Below are positions 7,347-17,744 of a stretch of DNA of 50,884 nt, in pieces. The DNA comes from QAMX01 sp964515055. GTDB lineage: Bacteria > Bacillota > Clostridia > Oscillospirales > QAMX01. The translations under genes and the position numbers were made by a program. Each line of letters starts with the position of its first letter. Within the stretch, counting starts at the first letter, position 1. The stretch is from NCBI GenBank assembly GCA_964515055.1, contig CAZEUG010000011.1:1-50884 (forward strand), read 5' to 3'. Below the pieces are notes generated by a model. The model was not told where the DNA came from and did no database searches. It worked only from the letters and a program-made list of their open reading frames with translations.

Positions 7347-7407
7347 CTCTCTCAAAACAAAACCGTTTCCATGGGGAGACCGGGAAACAGAAAAGTGAGG
7401 AAAAACG

Positions 7408-10400
7408 ATGAAAAAGCGGATCATATGCGCGCTGCTGGCTCTCTGCATGGTACTGAGCCTGGCTCCGTCCGTGGCGTACGCCGATCAGACCGACGTGGAT
7501 ATGTCGGAGATGAACGCGCTGGAAGCCATCGGATTTGATACCAGCAAACCTCCGGACGGCTTCGACGAAAATGACACCTCTAACCCCTATGGGCGCGACA
7601 GCGTCACGATGAACCCGGTCGATGAACTGCTGCTGCTGAAAGGTATAACAGATACCTCTACCTTCTCGACCACGATCCAAGCCGATCTGTATGGCCATTT
7701 TAACGGATCGATCACCACGTGGTCGGCTTTTCATCAGAACATAACAACGTCTACATCGCCCATCACAGGCAGTCTGAACCGGGAACTGTATAGGCAGCAG
7801 AAGAAGCATTTGCTCAATATCACCATCCCAGAGTATGATTATTTCCCATATAACCAATATACGCCCCGATCATCCTGGGCTGCGATGGCGGCGGCTGCGG
7901 CCAATTTCGACGGCAATCAGAGCGGACAGAAAAAGCAGTACGCGTTGGTGACGCTGGAATACGGGACAAACGATACCGGCACACCAAAAACCTATGCCCC
8001 GGTGCTGAAGCTGCAGACGGTCGATGCGCAGCACGGCGCGGCATACGACGCAAGAGGGATGACCCTGATTTCGGATTTCAGCAAACTGGGTAATTCAGAC
8101 GAACACAAGAACATCCCAGGTAATCAAAGCAAAGATGTGTTCCTGCAAACGATGGAGCAGTATGACCTGCAGAACTATGTGAAGGTGGCTGCGGGCGACT
8201 TTAACGGTGATGGCCTGGACGAAATCGCCGTCTATGTGCCGGACGCCGACAACCCGCGCATCGAAGTGTACCAGTACAAAAAGACAACCGGCGCCACCGA
8301 TACGTCCTATCAGAACATGCAAACGAGCTGGTCTCTCGTCTGGACGTATGCCCTGAGCAAAACCGGGAAAGGTGCAGTCGCGGATGCGGACGGCAAGGTG
8401 CCGAACATGGTCTCGCTCCTGGCGGCCGACATCAACCGCGACGGGATTGACGATCTGGCCGTCACCTACGGCTATTTTCACGGTAATATCAACAGTCCGA
8501 AAGCTGTGCAATCGATTCAGAGCCGCGCCGCTGTGCTGTACGGCTCCAGGAACAATGCCAATCTCCTGACGGCGTATGACGACTTTGCCATTCAGTCGTC
8601 TGACGGCCAGCCGATCGTCCGCGCTGCGTTTACCTATGGGCCGCTGGTCGGCGTCGATCAGGAAAGCCTGGTGCTGGGCGGCCAGTCGGCGACCGACCTG
8701 AAAAATGGTAAAGCGTATACGCGCTATGCGGCGGTCTATCAGTATGACGGCAAAGGCTTCGGCATCGTGACCGACAAGAACCTTGACCTCTTTGCAAAAA
8801 ACGATGACGGCAGCTATGTCTACAGCAGCATGGAACGAACCGAGGAGAACTTCTATTCGATACCGTACAACCCCGCCAACCTGGCCGTCATTTCCAACGG
8901 CCTGACCGAAGCGGCCACGCTCTATTTCGACAGTCTGCAGCTGACGTATGCCGAAACCGGTCTGGAGCTGACCGCGCCTCTGGATTTGAACAGTGGATGG
9001 AACGAGCACAGTGCTTACACTTACACGGATGGGAAAGCCTATACCGAGTTTGGTGCAGCCAGCGCCGATCTGTTCGGCTATGGCTATGACGCACTGGCAA
9101 CCATGCAATATTACCCATATCCTTTTGCACATTCAGTCAATCAAGGCACCTACTTCAAAATGATCGTCACCGAGGCCACACCGGTTGCGGCCTCGGAGGA
9201 AGAAGTGGAAAACGGACAGAAGTTCGATACTGTCCACAAAAATTATTCCGAACCGACCACATCCAACGCCGCATACTTCATTTTCCCCAATACGGACAAG
9301 GACACCGCCTACCTGAAATACAACCAGAACCACTACTTCATCTACAGCAACCCCAAGGTGCTGGCGGTTCTGGCATCCTCGCCGTATTTTGAAGACCTGA
9401 TGAACCGCGACGACCTCTCCGGCGCATACATCCAGTCGGAGACCTCCTACGCGAAGACGGAAGGCAGCTCGGACGGCGCCGTTGCATCAACGTCCATCTG
9501 GGCGGGCGCATACGCCTCCCTCGAACAGGACATCACAATTTTTGGCATCAAAATCGGCTCCATTGAAGCGAGCTCGACGATTAAGGCCAAATTTACCTAC
9601 GAATTCGAAATGCACTCCACGTTGGAGCAGACGGTCGAATATTCGACCTCCGTTGGTGCGGACGCCGTTGTGCTCTATTCCATCCCGACCGTTGTGTACG
9701 AATACACCGCCTATATGCCGGACGGCACAGGCGGCTACATCGCACAGGCAATGACAGTCACATCCCCGCACACCGCCGCCATCCAGGTCATGGATTTGAA
9801 AACGTATGAGGAAATCGCCAAGGACTACGATGACCTGCCGAAGATCGCCGGCAACATCATGACCCATACGCTGGGCGACCCGTCCACCTATCCGACCTCC
9901 ACCAAGGGCTATGAGGATGCCATCGTCTGGAACGGGAACTACGCCGCCGTCGGCTACACGGATGCGCCGAACGGCCAGAACATTACCCAGACCATCGATA
10001 TGTCCACCGAATACAGCCACGCCTTTGTCTTCAGCAGTGAAGCGGAATACACAGCCGGTATCGGCGCCGGCTGCGTAACGGTCGGCGTGGTGGCCGGCGG
10101 CGAAGCCGGAGCCGGCTACGTTATGACCAGCACCTCCGGCAGCAGCTACACAGCCAGCATGCAGAATATGCCGATCGAAGCGAAGGAATTCGGCTACGGC
10201 TTCAGCTGGAAGCTCTTTGCCTATGACGGCGGCGGCTTCCCGGTTGTCAGCTATCTGGTGACGGATATTGAGATGCCGCCGGAGCTGCCGGACGACTTCT
10301 CCACGGATCCGGAACAGACGACTGCCGATTCCATCGCGCTGACCTGGAGCTATGACAGCATGATCTCCGGCTTCCAGCTCTACCGCTACTATGACTTCCC

Positions 10401-13400
10401 GGACGGCAGCGGTGACTATGAACTGGCGTTTGTCCCGTTTGATCAGGGCAAAAAGAACGAAAATGGCACGTGGGACTTTGTCTACCACGATAAAAACCTG
10501 AACCCGTATACCGAATATACCTACAAGATTCAGGCCGTGCGCGGTGTCGCGCCGAACAGGAGCATCGAAAGCGAAGCCATGACGGTTCGCACCAAAACGG
10601 ACGTTGGTTATCCGGAAATCGAGCTGGTTGGTCTGGATGGCGATGGCGCTCTGGCCATCTACCCGGACTCCACCAACACCGTGGCGGTTGTTGTGAAAAA
10701 TGCGGAGGATTACCCGCAGGGCATCAGCTATCAGTGGCAGAAGCTCGAAAACGGCAGCTGGGTCGACCTCAACAACAAAAAACAGGCCTATTACACCTTC
10801 CTTTCCTCCGGCTACAGCTCGGAGGGTGATTACCGCTGCCGCGTCAACGTCGTGTATTATGACCATTCACGTGGCGAGCAGTATTTCATTTCGTCCTACT
10901 CCGACGTTTTCCATGCGAAGTATCGCATCCATACGGTGAAGCTGGTCAGCGACTGGGAGGCCGATGTGACATCGGATGGCAAGCCGACGGCAACGGTGAC
11001 GCTGCAAAGCACGACCACCGGCCACAAGGCCGCGCCGAGCGGGATCGTTTCCTTTGAAATTACCGGCCTCAATTACTCGCGCACCTATAACGTCTCCCTC
11101 AAGGCGAGCGGGACGCAATCGACCGCCAGCCTGACGGCCGACATGACATCGGCTCTGCCGGAGGGTGCCTATACGGTGAAAGCCTATTATCAGGGCAGCC
11201 GCGTGTTCTCCTCACTCGATCTGGGTCAGAAGGAAGTGCTGAGCGGCAACGAAGGGTACCGCCTGATTGTCTGCGACAAAAACGGGAACGAAATCGATAC
11301 GCTGACCTACGGCGAAGGCTGGATGGCCAAACTGGTGCATTATCAAAAGGATGCTTCAGGTAAAATTACAGCAACGGAAATCTCCACTTCTGAATGGAAA
11401 TACGGAACGCGCCTGTACCGGATGGGCGGCAATGGCAGCTGGCTCCTTTCGGCCAACGCCAGTGCAACGTCCGGCAGCTGGGAAGCGGGTGACTACGGTA
11501 GCGGAATTGGAGATTACGCGAACCGCTGGCCGTGGCTGGCGCAGACGCCGTGCCGCAGCTATAAACTGGAGAAAACCTACCAAGGTCACAAATGTGAAGC
11601 GTACTTCACCGTGACGCGCCGCCCCATCACGGTCAGCATCGTGCCTCCCACGGATGACGGCAAGTTGACCGCGGCACAGGGCGAAGTGGAAAACAATCTG
11701 CCGCAGCTGAAGATCACATCGGGCAGCCTCGTTTATGGTGACAAGCTGCAGTATGATAACCCGGTGTACACCAACAAGGACGGGACGCAAACGACCAGGG
11801 GCACCAACTTTGTAGACATCCGGGTGTATGACACGGCGGGCAAAGAGGTCACGCTGGACAACAAGACGGCACCGGGCAGCTACACGATTGTCGGCTATCT
11901 GAACCCCTCGAATATCATCCAGATGGAAAAGGATACATCATATGCAAACGGTGTGACAAATCCGAAGGCTGGTGATAACAAAGGCGGGAAGTACGGTCTG
12001 AATACCGGCATTACCTACGGTACCAACTATGAAGTCACCTTTGAACCGGTGACCTACGTTGTGACCGGTGTGGGCTATACACTGACCGCCAGCGTGTCGA
12101 ACACGTCTGATCAGAATACCGCGGGGACGCTCTCCGTTCTTGAACCTGCAACGCACAGCTACGAAGATCTGAAGGCAGGCGTCAGGTTTGCCAACGGCAC
12201 CGCTCTGGTTCTGCTGGCGGAACCGTACGAAGGGTATCAGGTCAAACAGTGGACTGTGAAAACCGGCAACACCGTGATCAAAACGCAGGAGGGCGGCAAC
12301 ACCCTGTTCTACACGATGCTGGCCGAAAACATCTCGGTCGAGCTGGCATATGAGCTGGCTACCTACACCCTGAACGTCACTGTCGGTCAGAATGAGGCGG
12401 GCACCCCGGAGGGCTTCGTGACCATGCCGGTCGGCTTTGCAAACGGTGCTGCAGTGCGCCCCGGCGCGGAATACACCTTCACGGCCACTGCCAATGAAGG
12501 GTACACGTTCAAGCACTGGCAATACGTGGTCGGCGGCCGCATTCAGCTGGTCGATACCCCGGAAATCACGGTGACGATCGGCCATGCAGACGTCCATCTG
12601 TACCCGATCTTTGAACGTGACAACTACACGCTCACGCTGGTGGGCAACCTGCAGGCCTCCTACAAGTGGGATCACGATCAAAATTCGGGAACGCCGAATG
12701 TTGACCGCTATGTCACCTCCGGCGCACTCATTCCGGGCGGTGCTGAAGTGACCATTTCCGCAGCACCCGGCTACAGGATTACCGGGGGATGGTATCAGGA
12801 CGATATTCCGTTTGATCTTGGTGGTCAAACCACCTATTCCTTCCCAATTACACGGGATACTACCGTCAAGGCGGATACCGTGCTGGAAACGTATGACCTG
12901 ACTGTCCACTCTGTGCTGGGTGGCTTATTTGATGAGGGGTGCAAGGACTATGGCCTGATGGTTCATTCCACCAGCACGTGGAACGATCCAGAGACCGGTG
13001 AACCGCTGGATTCGTATGATTTACCCTTGCAGGCTACGAATGTCCCCGGCAATACAGAATTCACGCTGACAGCCATCACCGCGAGAGGCCTTACATTCAA
13101 CAGCTGGAAAACGAGGAAACAGCTCGATCAGGGTGGTGGAAGCTATTCCACTGATGAGGAGATTACCGTAACCCTGCAGGAATCCCTGGAGCTGTATGCG
13201 ATCTTTACAGGAATTCCTACGCGCACAGTCACCGGCACGTTCGGCGAAGATCCTGGCAACAGGGTTTCATACCGGGTGCTCGATGGCTCCGGCACAGTTG
13301 TGGACAGCGGCGACCTGACCTCAGGCACAGCGCTCAAAGTCTACCAGGGCGAAACGGTGGAAATCACCGTCACCCCGAAAGCAAACTACATGGTCGACAA

Positions 13401-15507
13401 GTGGACGGTCAACGGTCAGGTGGAAAGCGGCAACCACAGCAAAACGCGCACCTTTGAAAACGTAACCGAAAACATCAACTTCGGACTCGAATTCGCCCCG
13501 CAGAGCTACTACGAGGTGGAATACTCGGCAGGCGACGGCGGCAGCATCGTCAGCGCCACGAGCGACGGCAAGTCCTTTGCAAGCGGCGCCATGGTTGGCG
13601 GCGGCAGCACCGTGGTGTTCACGGCGGAACCGGCCACCGGCAAGATGGTTGAAAAGTGGATGGTGAACGGTGTTGAAATCAAGAATCCGGTTGATTCTTC
13701 GCTGAATAACCACAGCAACACCCTGACCATCGATGCGCTCAGCGGCAATTCGACAACCATCGTGGTCTCCGTCAGCTTTGCGGATATCAAAACCTACAGA
13801 GTGGGAGTTCCGGAAAGCGAGAATGACGAACCGTATGGAGAGTCCAAAGTGATCTGGAAGGTGACCAACACCCCGCGCAGAGTGACGAATGAGGGACCCA
13901 TCGGCAATTTCTATGAAGGCGAAACAATTGTCTATGAGGCGAAACCGGTAGACGGCTACCGCATCACCGAACTCACTGGCTTTGACAGCGTCGAACAGGA
14001 CGAGAACGGCACATGGACGTGTACCATCGAGGCAATCGGAAAGGATTACGACTCGATTTCCCTCAATGTCGTTTCGCTGCACAATCTGACCGTGGATGCG
14101 GCGCTGGCAAACGGCACCGTGACGATTGACGAAGTGAAATCGGCAAAGGAAACCGTCATGGCCGATAAGACCAACGCTGCGGCGGGCGAAACCGTCACCG
14201 TGACGGCTACACCGGCCGAAGGCTACAAGCTGGTCGGCATCACCATCCACAACACGGACGATGCGTCTGCACCGGCACAGACGCTCGAAGGCAACACCTT
14301 CACGATGCCGGACTACAACGTAACAATCAGCGCGCTCTTTGCACCGACGCACAACCCGATTACCTGCAATCCGTCCACCGGCGGAACCGTGACGGCCAAC
14401 CCGACCTCTGCACAGCTCGGCGAAACCGTCTCGTTGACGATCGAACCCAACAACGGCTTCCAGATTGACTGCATCACGGCGATCTGGATGAACGGCGAAA
14501 CCCCGGTCGAGCTGACCGTGATCAACCGCAGATTCACGATGCCTGATGCACCGGTCAGCGTTACCGTTTCCTTCTCGAAAATGAATGACGGCGACAGCGG
14601 TATCGGCGGCGGCAGTGGTGACAGCGGTATTGGCGGCGGCGACAGTGGCATCGGCGGCGGCAGTGGTGACAGCGGTATCGGCGGCGGCGACAGTGGCATC
14701 GGCGGCGGCAGTGGTGACAGCGGTACGGCAACATCGACCGTGACGCTCACCTTTGAAACCAACGGTGGGCAGACGGTTGAGCCGGTCAAGGTCAATGTGG
14801 GCACAGTCGTTGACCTCGCCAACTACGTCACCACACGCTCAAACTACGTCTTTGCCGGCTGGTACAGCGATGCGGAGCTGACGACAAAGGTCACAGAAAT
14901 GCAGCTGCAGGCCGACACGACCGTTTATGCGAAGTGGGATAAGGCCACAACGGGCAGTAGCTTCACAGACGTCCCGGACGATTCGTTCTACAGCGATGCG
15001 GTGGAATGGGCGGTCGAAGAAGGCGTGACGAACGGCGTGGGCGACAATCAGTTTGCGCCGGAAAGAACCTGTACCCGAGCGGAAATCGTCGTCCTTCTGT
15101 GGCGTGTAGCCGGTTCTCCGGAACCGAAGGGCATCCTCCACTTTGACGATGTCCCGGCAGAGGCATACTATGCCAAGGCTGTCTACTGGGCAGCGGAGCA
15201 GGGCATCACGAACGGTGTCGGCAATGGCCTGTTTGCACCGGAACAGACCTGCGACAGATCGCAGATTGTGACGTTCCTGTGGCGCTTTGCCGGTTCGCCG
15301 GAAGCATCCATCGCCTGCGAATTTGAGGATGTCCCCGCCAATGCGTTCTATGCCAGGGCGGTCAACTGGGCCGTGCAGCAGGGCATTACCAACGGCGTTG
15401 GAGGCAATCGCTTCGCGCCGACGATGGAATGCACCAGATCGCAGGCGGTCACCTTCCTGTATCGCTATGAGCATCCGGAAAAACGACTGCAAACAACTGA
15501 ACAATAA
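7408..15507 (+). CDS. Giant secreted multidomain S-layer-anchored surface protein
   Basis: A 2,699-residue protein. A Sec signal peptide (MKKRIICALLALCMVLSLAP, then SVAYA with probable cleavage after residue 25) starts it. FG-GAP/VCBS-like Ca2+-binding loops GDFNGDGLDEIAVY (about 264) and DINRDGIDDLAVTY (about 340) follow. Residues about 694-954 form an unrecognised region rich in alternating polar and hydrophobic residues. Then come a fibronectin III-like domain (about 953-1047), Ig-like domains (about 1068-1280), a long array of divergent InlB/Flg_new-type beta repeats (about 1550-2390), a Gly-Ser-Asp linker (about 2394-2439), one more InlB repeat (about 2445-2511) and three SLH domains (about 2518-2690) for non-covalent cell-wall anchoring. 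The start ATG follows GTGAGG. Probably an adhesin or envelope scaffold; the ligand is unknown. Codon use matches the G+C-rich housekeeping genes. Confidence 0.9.
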   Translation: MKKRIICALLALCMVLSLAPSVAYADQTDVDMSEMNALEAIGFDTSKPPDGFDENDTSNPYGRDSVTMNPVDELLLLKGITDTSTFSTTIQADLYGHFNGSITTWSAFHQNITTSTSPITGSLNRELYRQQKKHLLNITIPEYDYFPYNQYTPRSSWAAMAAAAANFDGNQSGQKKQYALVTLEYGTNDTGTPKTYAPVLKLQTVDAQHGAAYDARGMTLISDFSKLGNSDEHKNIPGNQSKDVFLQTMEQYDLQNYVKVAAGDFNGDGLDEIAVYVPDADNPRIEVYQYKKTTGATDTSYQNMQTSWSLVWTYALSKTGKGAVADADGKVPNMVSLLAADINRDGIDDLAVTYGYFHGNINSPKAVQSIQSRAAVLYGSRNNANLLTAYDDFAIQSSDGQPIVRAAFTYGPLVGVDQESLVLGGQSATDLKNGKAYTRYAAVYQYDGKGFGIVTDKNLDLFAKNDDGSYVYSSMERTEENFYSIPYNPANLAVISNGLTEAATLYFDSLQLTYAETGLELTAPLDLNSGWNEHSAYTYTDGKAYTEFGAASADLFGYGYDALATMQYYPYPFAHSVNQGTYFKMIVTEATPVAASEEEVENGQKFDTVHKNYSEPTTSNAAYFIFPNTDKDTAYLKYNQNHYFIYSNPKVLAVLASSPYFEDLMNRDDLSGAYIQSETSYAKTEGSSDGAVASTSIWAGAYASLEQDITIFGIKIGSIEASSTIKAKFTYEFEMHSTLEQTVEYSTSVGADAVVLYSIPTVVYEYTAYMPDGTGGYIAQAMTVTSPHTAAIQVMDLKTYEEIAKDYDDLPKIAGNIMTHTLGDPSTYPTSTKGYEDAIVWNGNYAAVGYTDAPNGQNITQTIDMSTEYSHAFVFSSEAEYTAGIGAGCVTVGVVAGGEAGAGYVMTSTSGSSYTASMQNMPIEAKEFGYGFSWKLFAYDGGGFPVVSYLVTDIEMPPELPDDFSTDPEQTTADSIALTWSYDSMISGFQLYRYYDFPDGSGDYELAFVPFDQGKKNENGTWDFVYHDKNLNPYTEYTYKIQAVRGVAPNRSIESEAMTVRTKTDVGYPEIELVGLDGDGALAIYPDSTNTVAVVVKNAEDYPQGISYQWQKLENGSWVDLNNKKQAYYTFLSSGYSSEGDYRCRVNVVYYDHSRGEQYFISSYSDVFHAKYRIHTVKLVSDWEADVTSDGKPTATVTLQSTTTGHKAAPSGIVSFEITGLNYSRTYNVSLKASGTQSTASLTADMTSALPEGAYTVKAYYQGSRVFSSLDLGQKEVLSGNEGYRLIVCDKNGNEIDTLTYGEGWMAKLVHYQKDASGKITATEISTSEWKYGTRLYRMGGNGSWLLSANASATSGSWEAGDYGSGIGDYANRWPWLAQTPCRSYKLEKTYQGHKCEAYFTVTRRPITVSIVPPTDDGKLTAAQGEVENNLPQLKITSGSLVYGDKLQYDNPVYTNKDGTQTTRGTNFVDIRVYDTAGKEVTLDNKTAPGSYTIVGYLNPSNIIQMEKDTSYANGVTNPKAGDNKGGKYGLNTGITYGTNYEVTFEPVTYVVTGVGYTLTASVSNTSDQNTAGTLSVLEPATHSYEDLKAGVRFANGTALVLLAEPYEGYQVKQWTVKTGNTVIKTQEGGNTLFYTMLAENISVELAYELATYTLNVTVGQNEAGTPEGFVTMPVGFANGAAVRPGAEYTFTATANEGYTFKHWQYVVGGRIQLVDTPEITVTIGHADVHLYPIFERDNYTLTLVGNLQASYKWDHDQNSGTPNVDRYVTSGALIPGGAEVTISAAPGYRITGGWYQDDIPFDLGGQTTYSFPITRDTTVKADTVLETYDLTVHSVLGGLFDEGCKDYGLMVHSTSTWNDPETGEPLDSYDLPLQATNVPGNTEFTLTAITARGLTFNSWKTRKQLDQGGGSYSTDEEITVTLQESLELYAIFTGIPTRTVTGTFGEDPGNRVSYRVLDGSGTVVDSGDLTSGTALKVYQGETVEITVTPKANYMVDKWTVNGQVESGNHSKTRTFENVTENINFGLEFAPQSYYEVEYSAGDGGSIVSATSDGKSFASGAMVGGGSTVVFTAEPATGKMVEKWMVNGVEIKNPVDSSLNNHSNTLTIDALSGNSTTIVVSVSFADIKTYRVGVPESENDEPYGESKVIWKVTNTPRRVTNEGPIGNFYEGETIVYEAKPVDGYRITELTGFDSVEQDENGTWTCTIEAIGKDYDSISLNVVSLHNLTVDAALANGTVTIDEVKSAKETVMADKTNAAAGETVTVTATPAEGYKLVGITIHNTDDASAPAQTLEGNTFTMPDYNVTISALFAPTHNPITCNPSTGGTVTANPTSAQLGETVSLTIEPNNGFQIDCITAIWMNGETPVELTVINRRFTMPDAPVSVTVSFSKMNDGDSGIGGGSGDSGIGGGDSGIGGGSGDSGIGGGDSGIGGGSGDSGTATSTVTLTFETNGGQTVEPVKVNVGTVVDLANYVTTRSNYVFAGWYSDAELTTKVTEMQLQADTTVYAKWDKATTGSSFTDVPDDSFYSDAVEWAVEEGVTNGVGDNQFAPERTCTRAEIVVLLWRVAGSPEPKGILHFDDVPAEAYYAKAVYWAAEQGITNGVGNGLFAPEQTCDRSQIVTFLWRFAGSPEASIACEFEDVPANAFYARAVNWAVQQGITNGVGGNRFAPTMECTRSQAVTFLYRYEHPEKRLQTTEQ
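14590..14724 (+). repeat. 48-bp coding tandem repeat in the giant surface protein
   Basis: Two 48-base units at 14617-14664 and 14665-14712 differ at a single base; partial units flank them on both sides. Each encodes the 16-residue unit GDSGIGGGDSGIGGGS. It forms a flexible linker between the beta-repeat array and the wall-proximal domains. Near identity at DNA level implies recent expansion and possible length variation between strains. Confidence 0.9.
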
Positions 15508-15520
15508 ACAGCACTCCTGT

Positions 15521-15561
15521 AACACCCGATCCGACCACCCCGGCCGGATCGGGTGTTTTGC
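15521..15561 (+). terminator. Terminator after the giant surface-protein gene
   Basis: AACACCCGATCCG at 15521-15533 pairs with CGGATCGGGTGTT at 15545-15557 and is followed by TTTTG. It lies 14 bases after the stop codon. The stretch from here to 15772 shows no gene. Confidence 0.9.
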
Positions 15562-15771
15562 GTGGAAGCGAATACACGACAGCGTGAGGGAACCACTCCA
15601 ACTCCACGATACAACGACTGGCGAACACATTTTTCCGGGATTTCCAGCCCAAAAAAACACATTTTTCTGAATTTGAGCTGTACCCCTTGCTTTTTCCTAC
15701 AGAACCCACTTCCCAACCGTGTCCATTTCGCCACCACAGACGCCACCTTCAGCCCTACCCCAAAAAGCACA

Positions 15772-15814
15772 AACAGACAGGATATGCGAAAAACAATCGC
15801 ATATCCTGTCTGTT
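15772..15814 (-). terminator. Terminator of the ABC exporter operon
   Basis: AACAGACAGGATATGCGA at 15772-15789 pairs perfectly with TCGCATATCCTGTCTGTT at 15797-15814. Read on the minus strand it lies 35 bases beyond the second ABC gene and is followed by a T-rich tail. Confidence 0.8.
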
Positions 15815-15848
15815 GATTCGAAAAGGAAGCTGTCCTGCGCAAAGGCGC

Positions 15849-17744
15849 TCAGGTCTGATTTCCGGCAAACTGCGTCATGTACAGCTCGTAATACTTGCCC
15901 TTTTTGGCCAGCAGCTGCTCATGATTGCCGATTTCCTGCACACGCCCCTGATCCATGACCACGATCTTGTCGGCATCCCGAACGGTGCTGAGGCGGTGCG
16001 CAATGATCAGGCTGGTTCTGTTTTTCATCAGCCGCACCATCGCGTCCTGAATCTTCTTCTCGGTTCGCGTATCGACGGACGATGTCGCTTCATCCAGAAT
16101 GAGAATCTTCGGGTCAGCCAGCACGGCACGTGCAATGGCCATCAGCTGCCGCTGCCCGTGTGACAGATTGGCTCCAGCCTGCTTGAGGTAGGTCTGGTAT
16201 TGCTGCGGCTGCCGCTCGATATATCGACGAATGTGGCTCATTTCGGCGGCCTCAACCATGGCCTCGTCGGAGGCGTTCAAGTCCGCATACTTGATGTTGT
16301 TTTCAATGGTGTTGGAAAACAGCACCGTATCCTGCAAAACAATGGCGATGTTTTTTCGCAGGAAATCCCGTTGAATCTCCTGAATATTGACACCGTCCAC
16401 CAGAATTTCACCCCGATCGACCGGGTAAAAACGCATCAGCAGGTTGACAACGGTCGTTTTCCCGCTGCCGGTCGCACCGACCAGCGCGATTTTCTGACCC
16501 GGCTCCACGTCGAGATCAAAATCGTACAGCACCTGCTTGCCCGGAATGTAGGAAAAATCAACCTGGCGGAACGAGATTTTGCCGGTCATATTGGCAAGCT
16601 CCGTGGTGCCGCTGTTGTCCTCGTCCGGTTCGTCCAGCAGCGTAAAGACACGCTCTGCACCGGCAATGGCCGTCTGGATGGTGCCGTACAGCTGGGCAAT
16701 CTCGTTGATCGGACGGGAAAACTGCTTGGCGTAAATAATAAAGGCCGAAACAATCCCGATGGAGATCAGACCCCTGTATGCAAAATAGCCGCCAAACGCC
16801 GCCACAATAACGAAGCTGATGTTGGAAATGCAGTTCATGAGCGGCCCCATGGAACCACCGAGAATCTCAGCCTTGATGCTGACCTTGCGCAGCTCGTCGG
16901 AGGTCTGGCAGAACTCCTCAATGACATCAGCCTGCTTGTTGTATGCGACAATGGATCGGTACCCGGTAATCATTTCTTCGGAGTGGCCGTTCAGCTCACC
17001 CAAAAGCGCGGAGCGCCTGCGATATACCCGCCGCATGGCCTGCGACATCTTTTTGGTGACGATCAGCGTCAAAAGCACCGTGACCATAGTGATCAGCGTC
17101 AGCTGCCAGCAGTAGTAGAACATGATGGCCACTGTGCCAATGATGGTCAGTACACCGGAAACGAGCGACCCCAGACTCTGAGAAATGGTGCTGGAAACGT
17201 TTTCCACATCGTTCGTCATGCGGCTCATGACGTCGCCGTTGGAGTGCGTGTCCAGATATTTGATGGACAGGTGGTCAATTTTCCGGAACAGATCATGGCG
17301 CATCTGCCGCGTGATGCCCTGACTTAACCGTGCAGCCAGCAGCGACTGCGCCAGCGAGAACAGAACGTTGCCCAGATAAACGAGCAGCAGCCAGATCACG
17401 CAGGAGGAAAGCCGATTCCAGGTTCGATCCTTGATCGCGTCAATGGCGCTGCCCTGCAGGGAAGGTGCCAGCAACCCTGCCACTGTGACGCAGACAACCG
17501 CGATCAGCAGGCCGATCAGGAGCCGCTGCACCTGCCGGAAATATTGCAGCAGCCGACCGAGGGTGCCCTTCTTGTTGGTGGCGTGCTCAACGGCCTGCCC
17601 CATACCACGGCCAGGGCCGCCGGGACGCCCACGAAAACCGGGAACGGGCGGTGAGCCGGGAGCGCGGCCAGCCGCTCGATAGGCGCGGATGGGCTCCTTG
17701 GGCGGGTTTTCGAATCCTTCTGGAAGCGTATTCGACTGGTTCAT
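15849..17744 (-). CDS. ABC exporter half-transporter with canonical nucleotide site
   Basis: A 631-residue half-transporter: a Gly/Pro-rich N-terminal extension of about 75 residues, six transmembrane helices (about 85-360), and a C-terminal ATPase domain. Walker A GATGSGKTT, Q-loop IVLQDT, signature LSHGQRQ, Walker B ILILDEATSSVD with the catalytic Glu, and H-loop IIAHRLST are all intact. Its start overlaps the stop of the partner gene by four bases. Together with the 574-residue partner it should form a heterodimeric exporter of the LmrCD/BmrCD class, which pump drugs, lipids or peptides out of the cell. The substrate cannot be told from sequence. A MarR gene leads the operon and probably represses it. 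Confidence 0.93.
   Translation of the reverse strand: MNQSNTLPEGFENPPKEPIRAYRAAGRAPGSPPVPGFRGRPGGPGRGMGQAVEHATNKKGTLGRLLQYFRQVQRLLIGLLIAVVCVTVAGLLAPSLQGSAIDAIKDRTWNRLSSCVIWLLLVYLGNVLFSLAQSLLAARLSQGITRQMRHDLFRKIDHLSIKYLDTHSNGDVMSRMTNDVENVSSTISQSLGSLVSGVLTIIGTVAIMFYYCWQLTLITMVTVLLTLIVTKKMSQAMRRVYRRRSALLGELNGHSEEMITGYRSIVAYNKQADVIEEFCQTSDELRKVSIKAEILGGSMGPLMNCISNISFVIVAAFGGYFAYRGLISIGIVSAFIIYAKQFSRPINEIAQLYGTIQTAIAGAERVFTLLDEPDEDNSGTTELANMTGKISFRQVDFSYIPGKQVLYDFDLDVEPGQKIALVGATGSGKTTVVNLLMRFYPVDRGEILVDGVNIQEIQRDFLRKNIAIVLQDTVLFSNTIENNIKYADLNASDEAMVEAAEMSHIRRYIERQPQQYQTYLKQAGANLSHGQRQLMAIARAVLADPKILILDEATSSVDTRTEKKIQDAMVRLMKNRTSLIIAHRLSTVRDADKIVVMDQGRVQEIGNHEQLLAKKGKYYELYMTQFAGNQT

Noticed and set aside
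9487..10866. A 459-codon minus-strand frame inside the giant surface-protein gene
   Set aside because: Shadow frame; the + strand reading continues with coherent domains on both sides.
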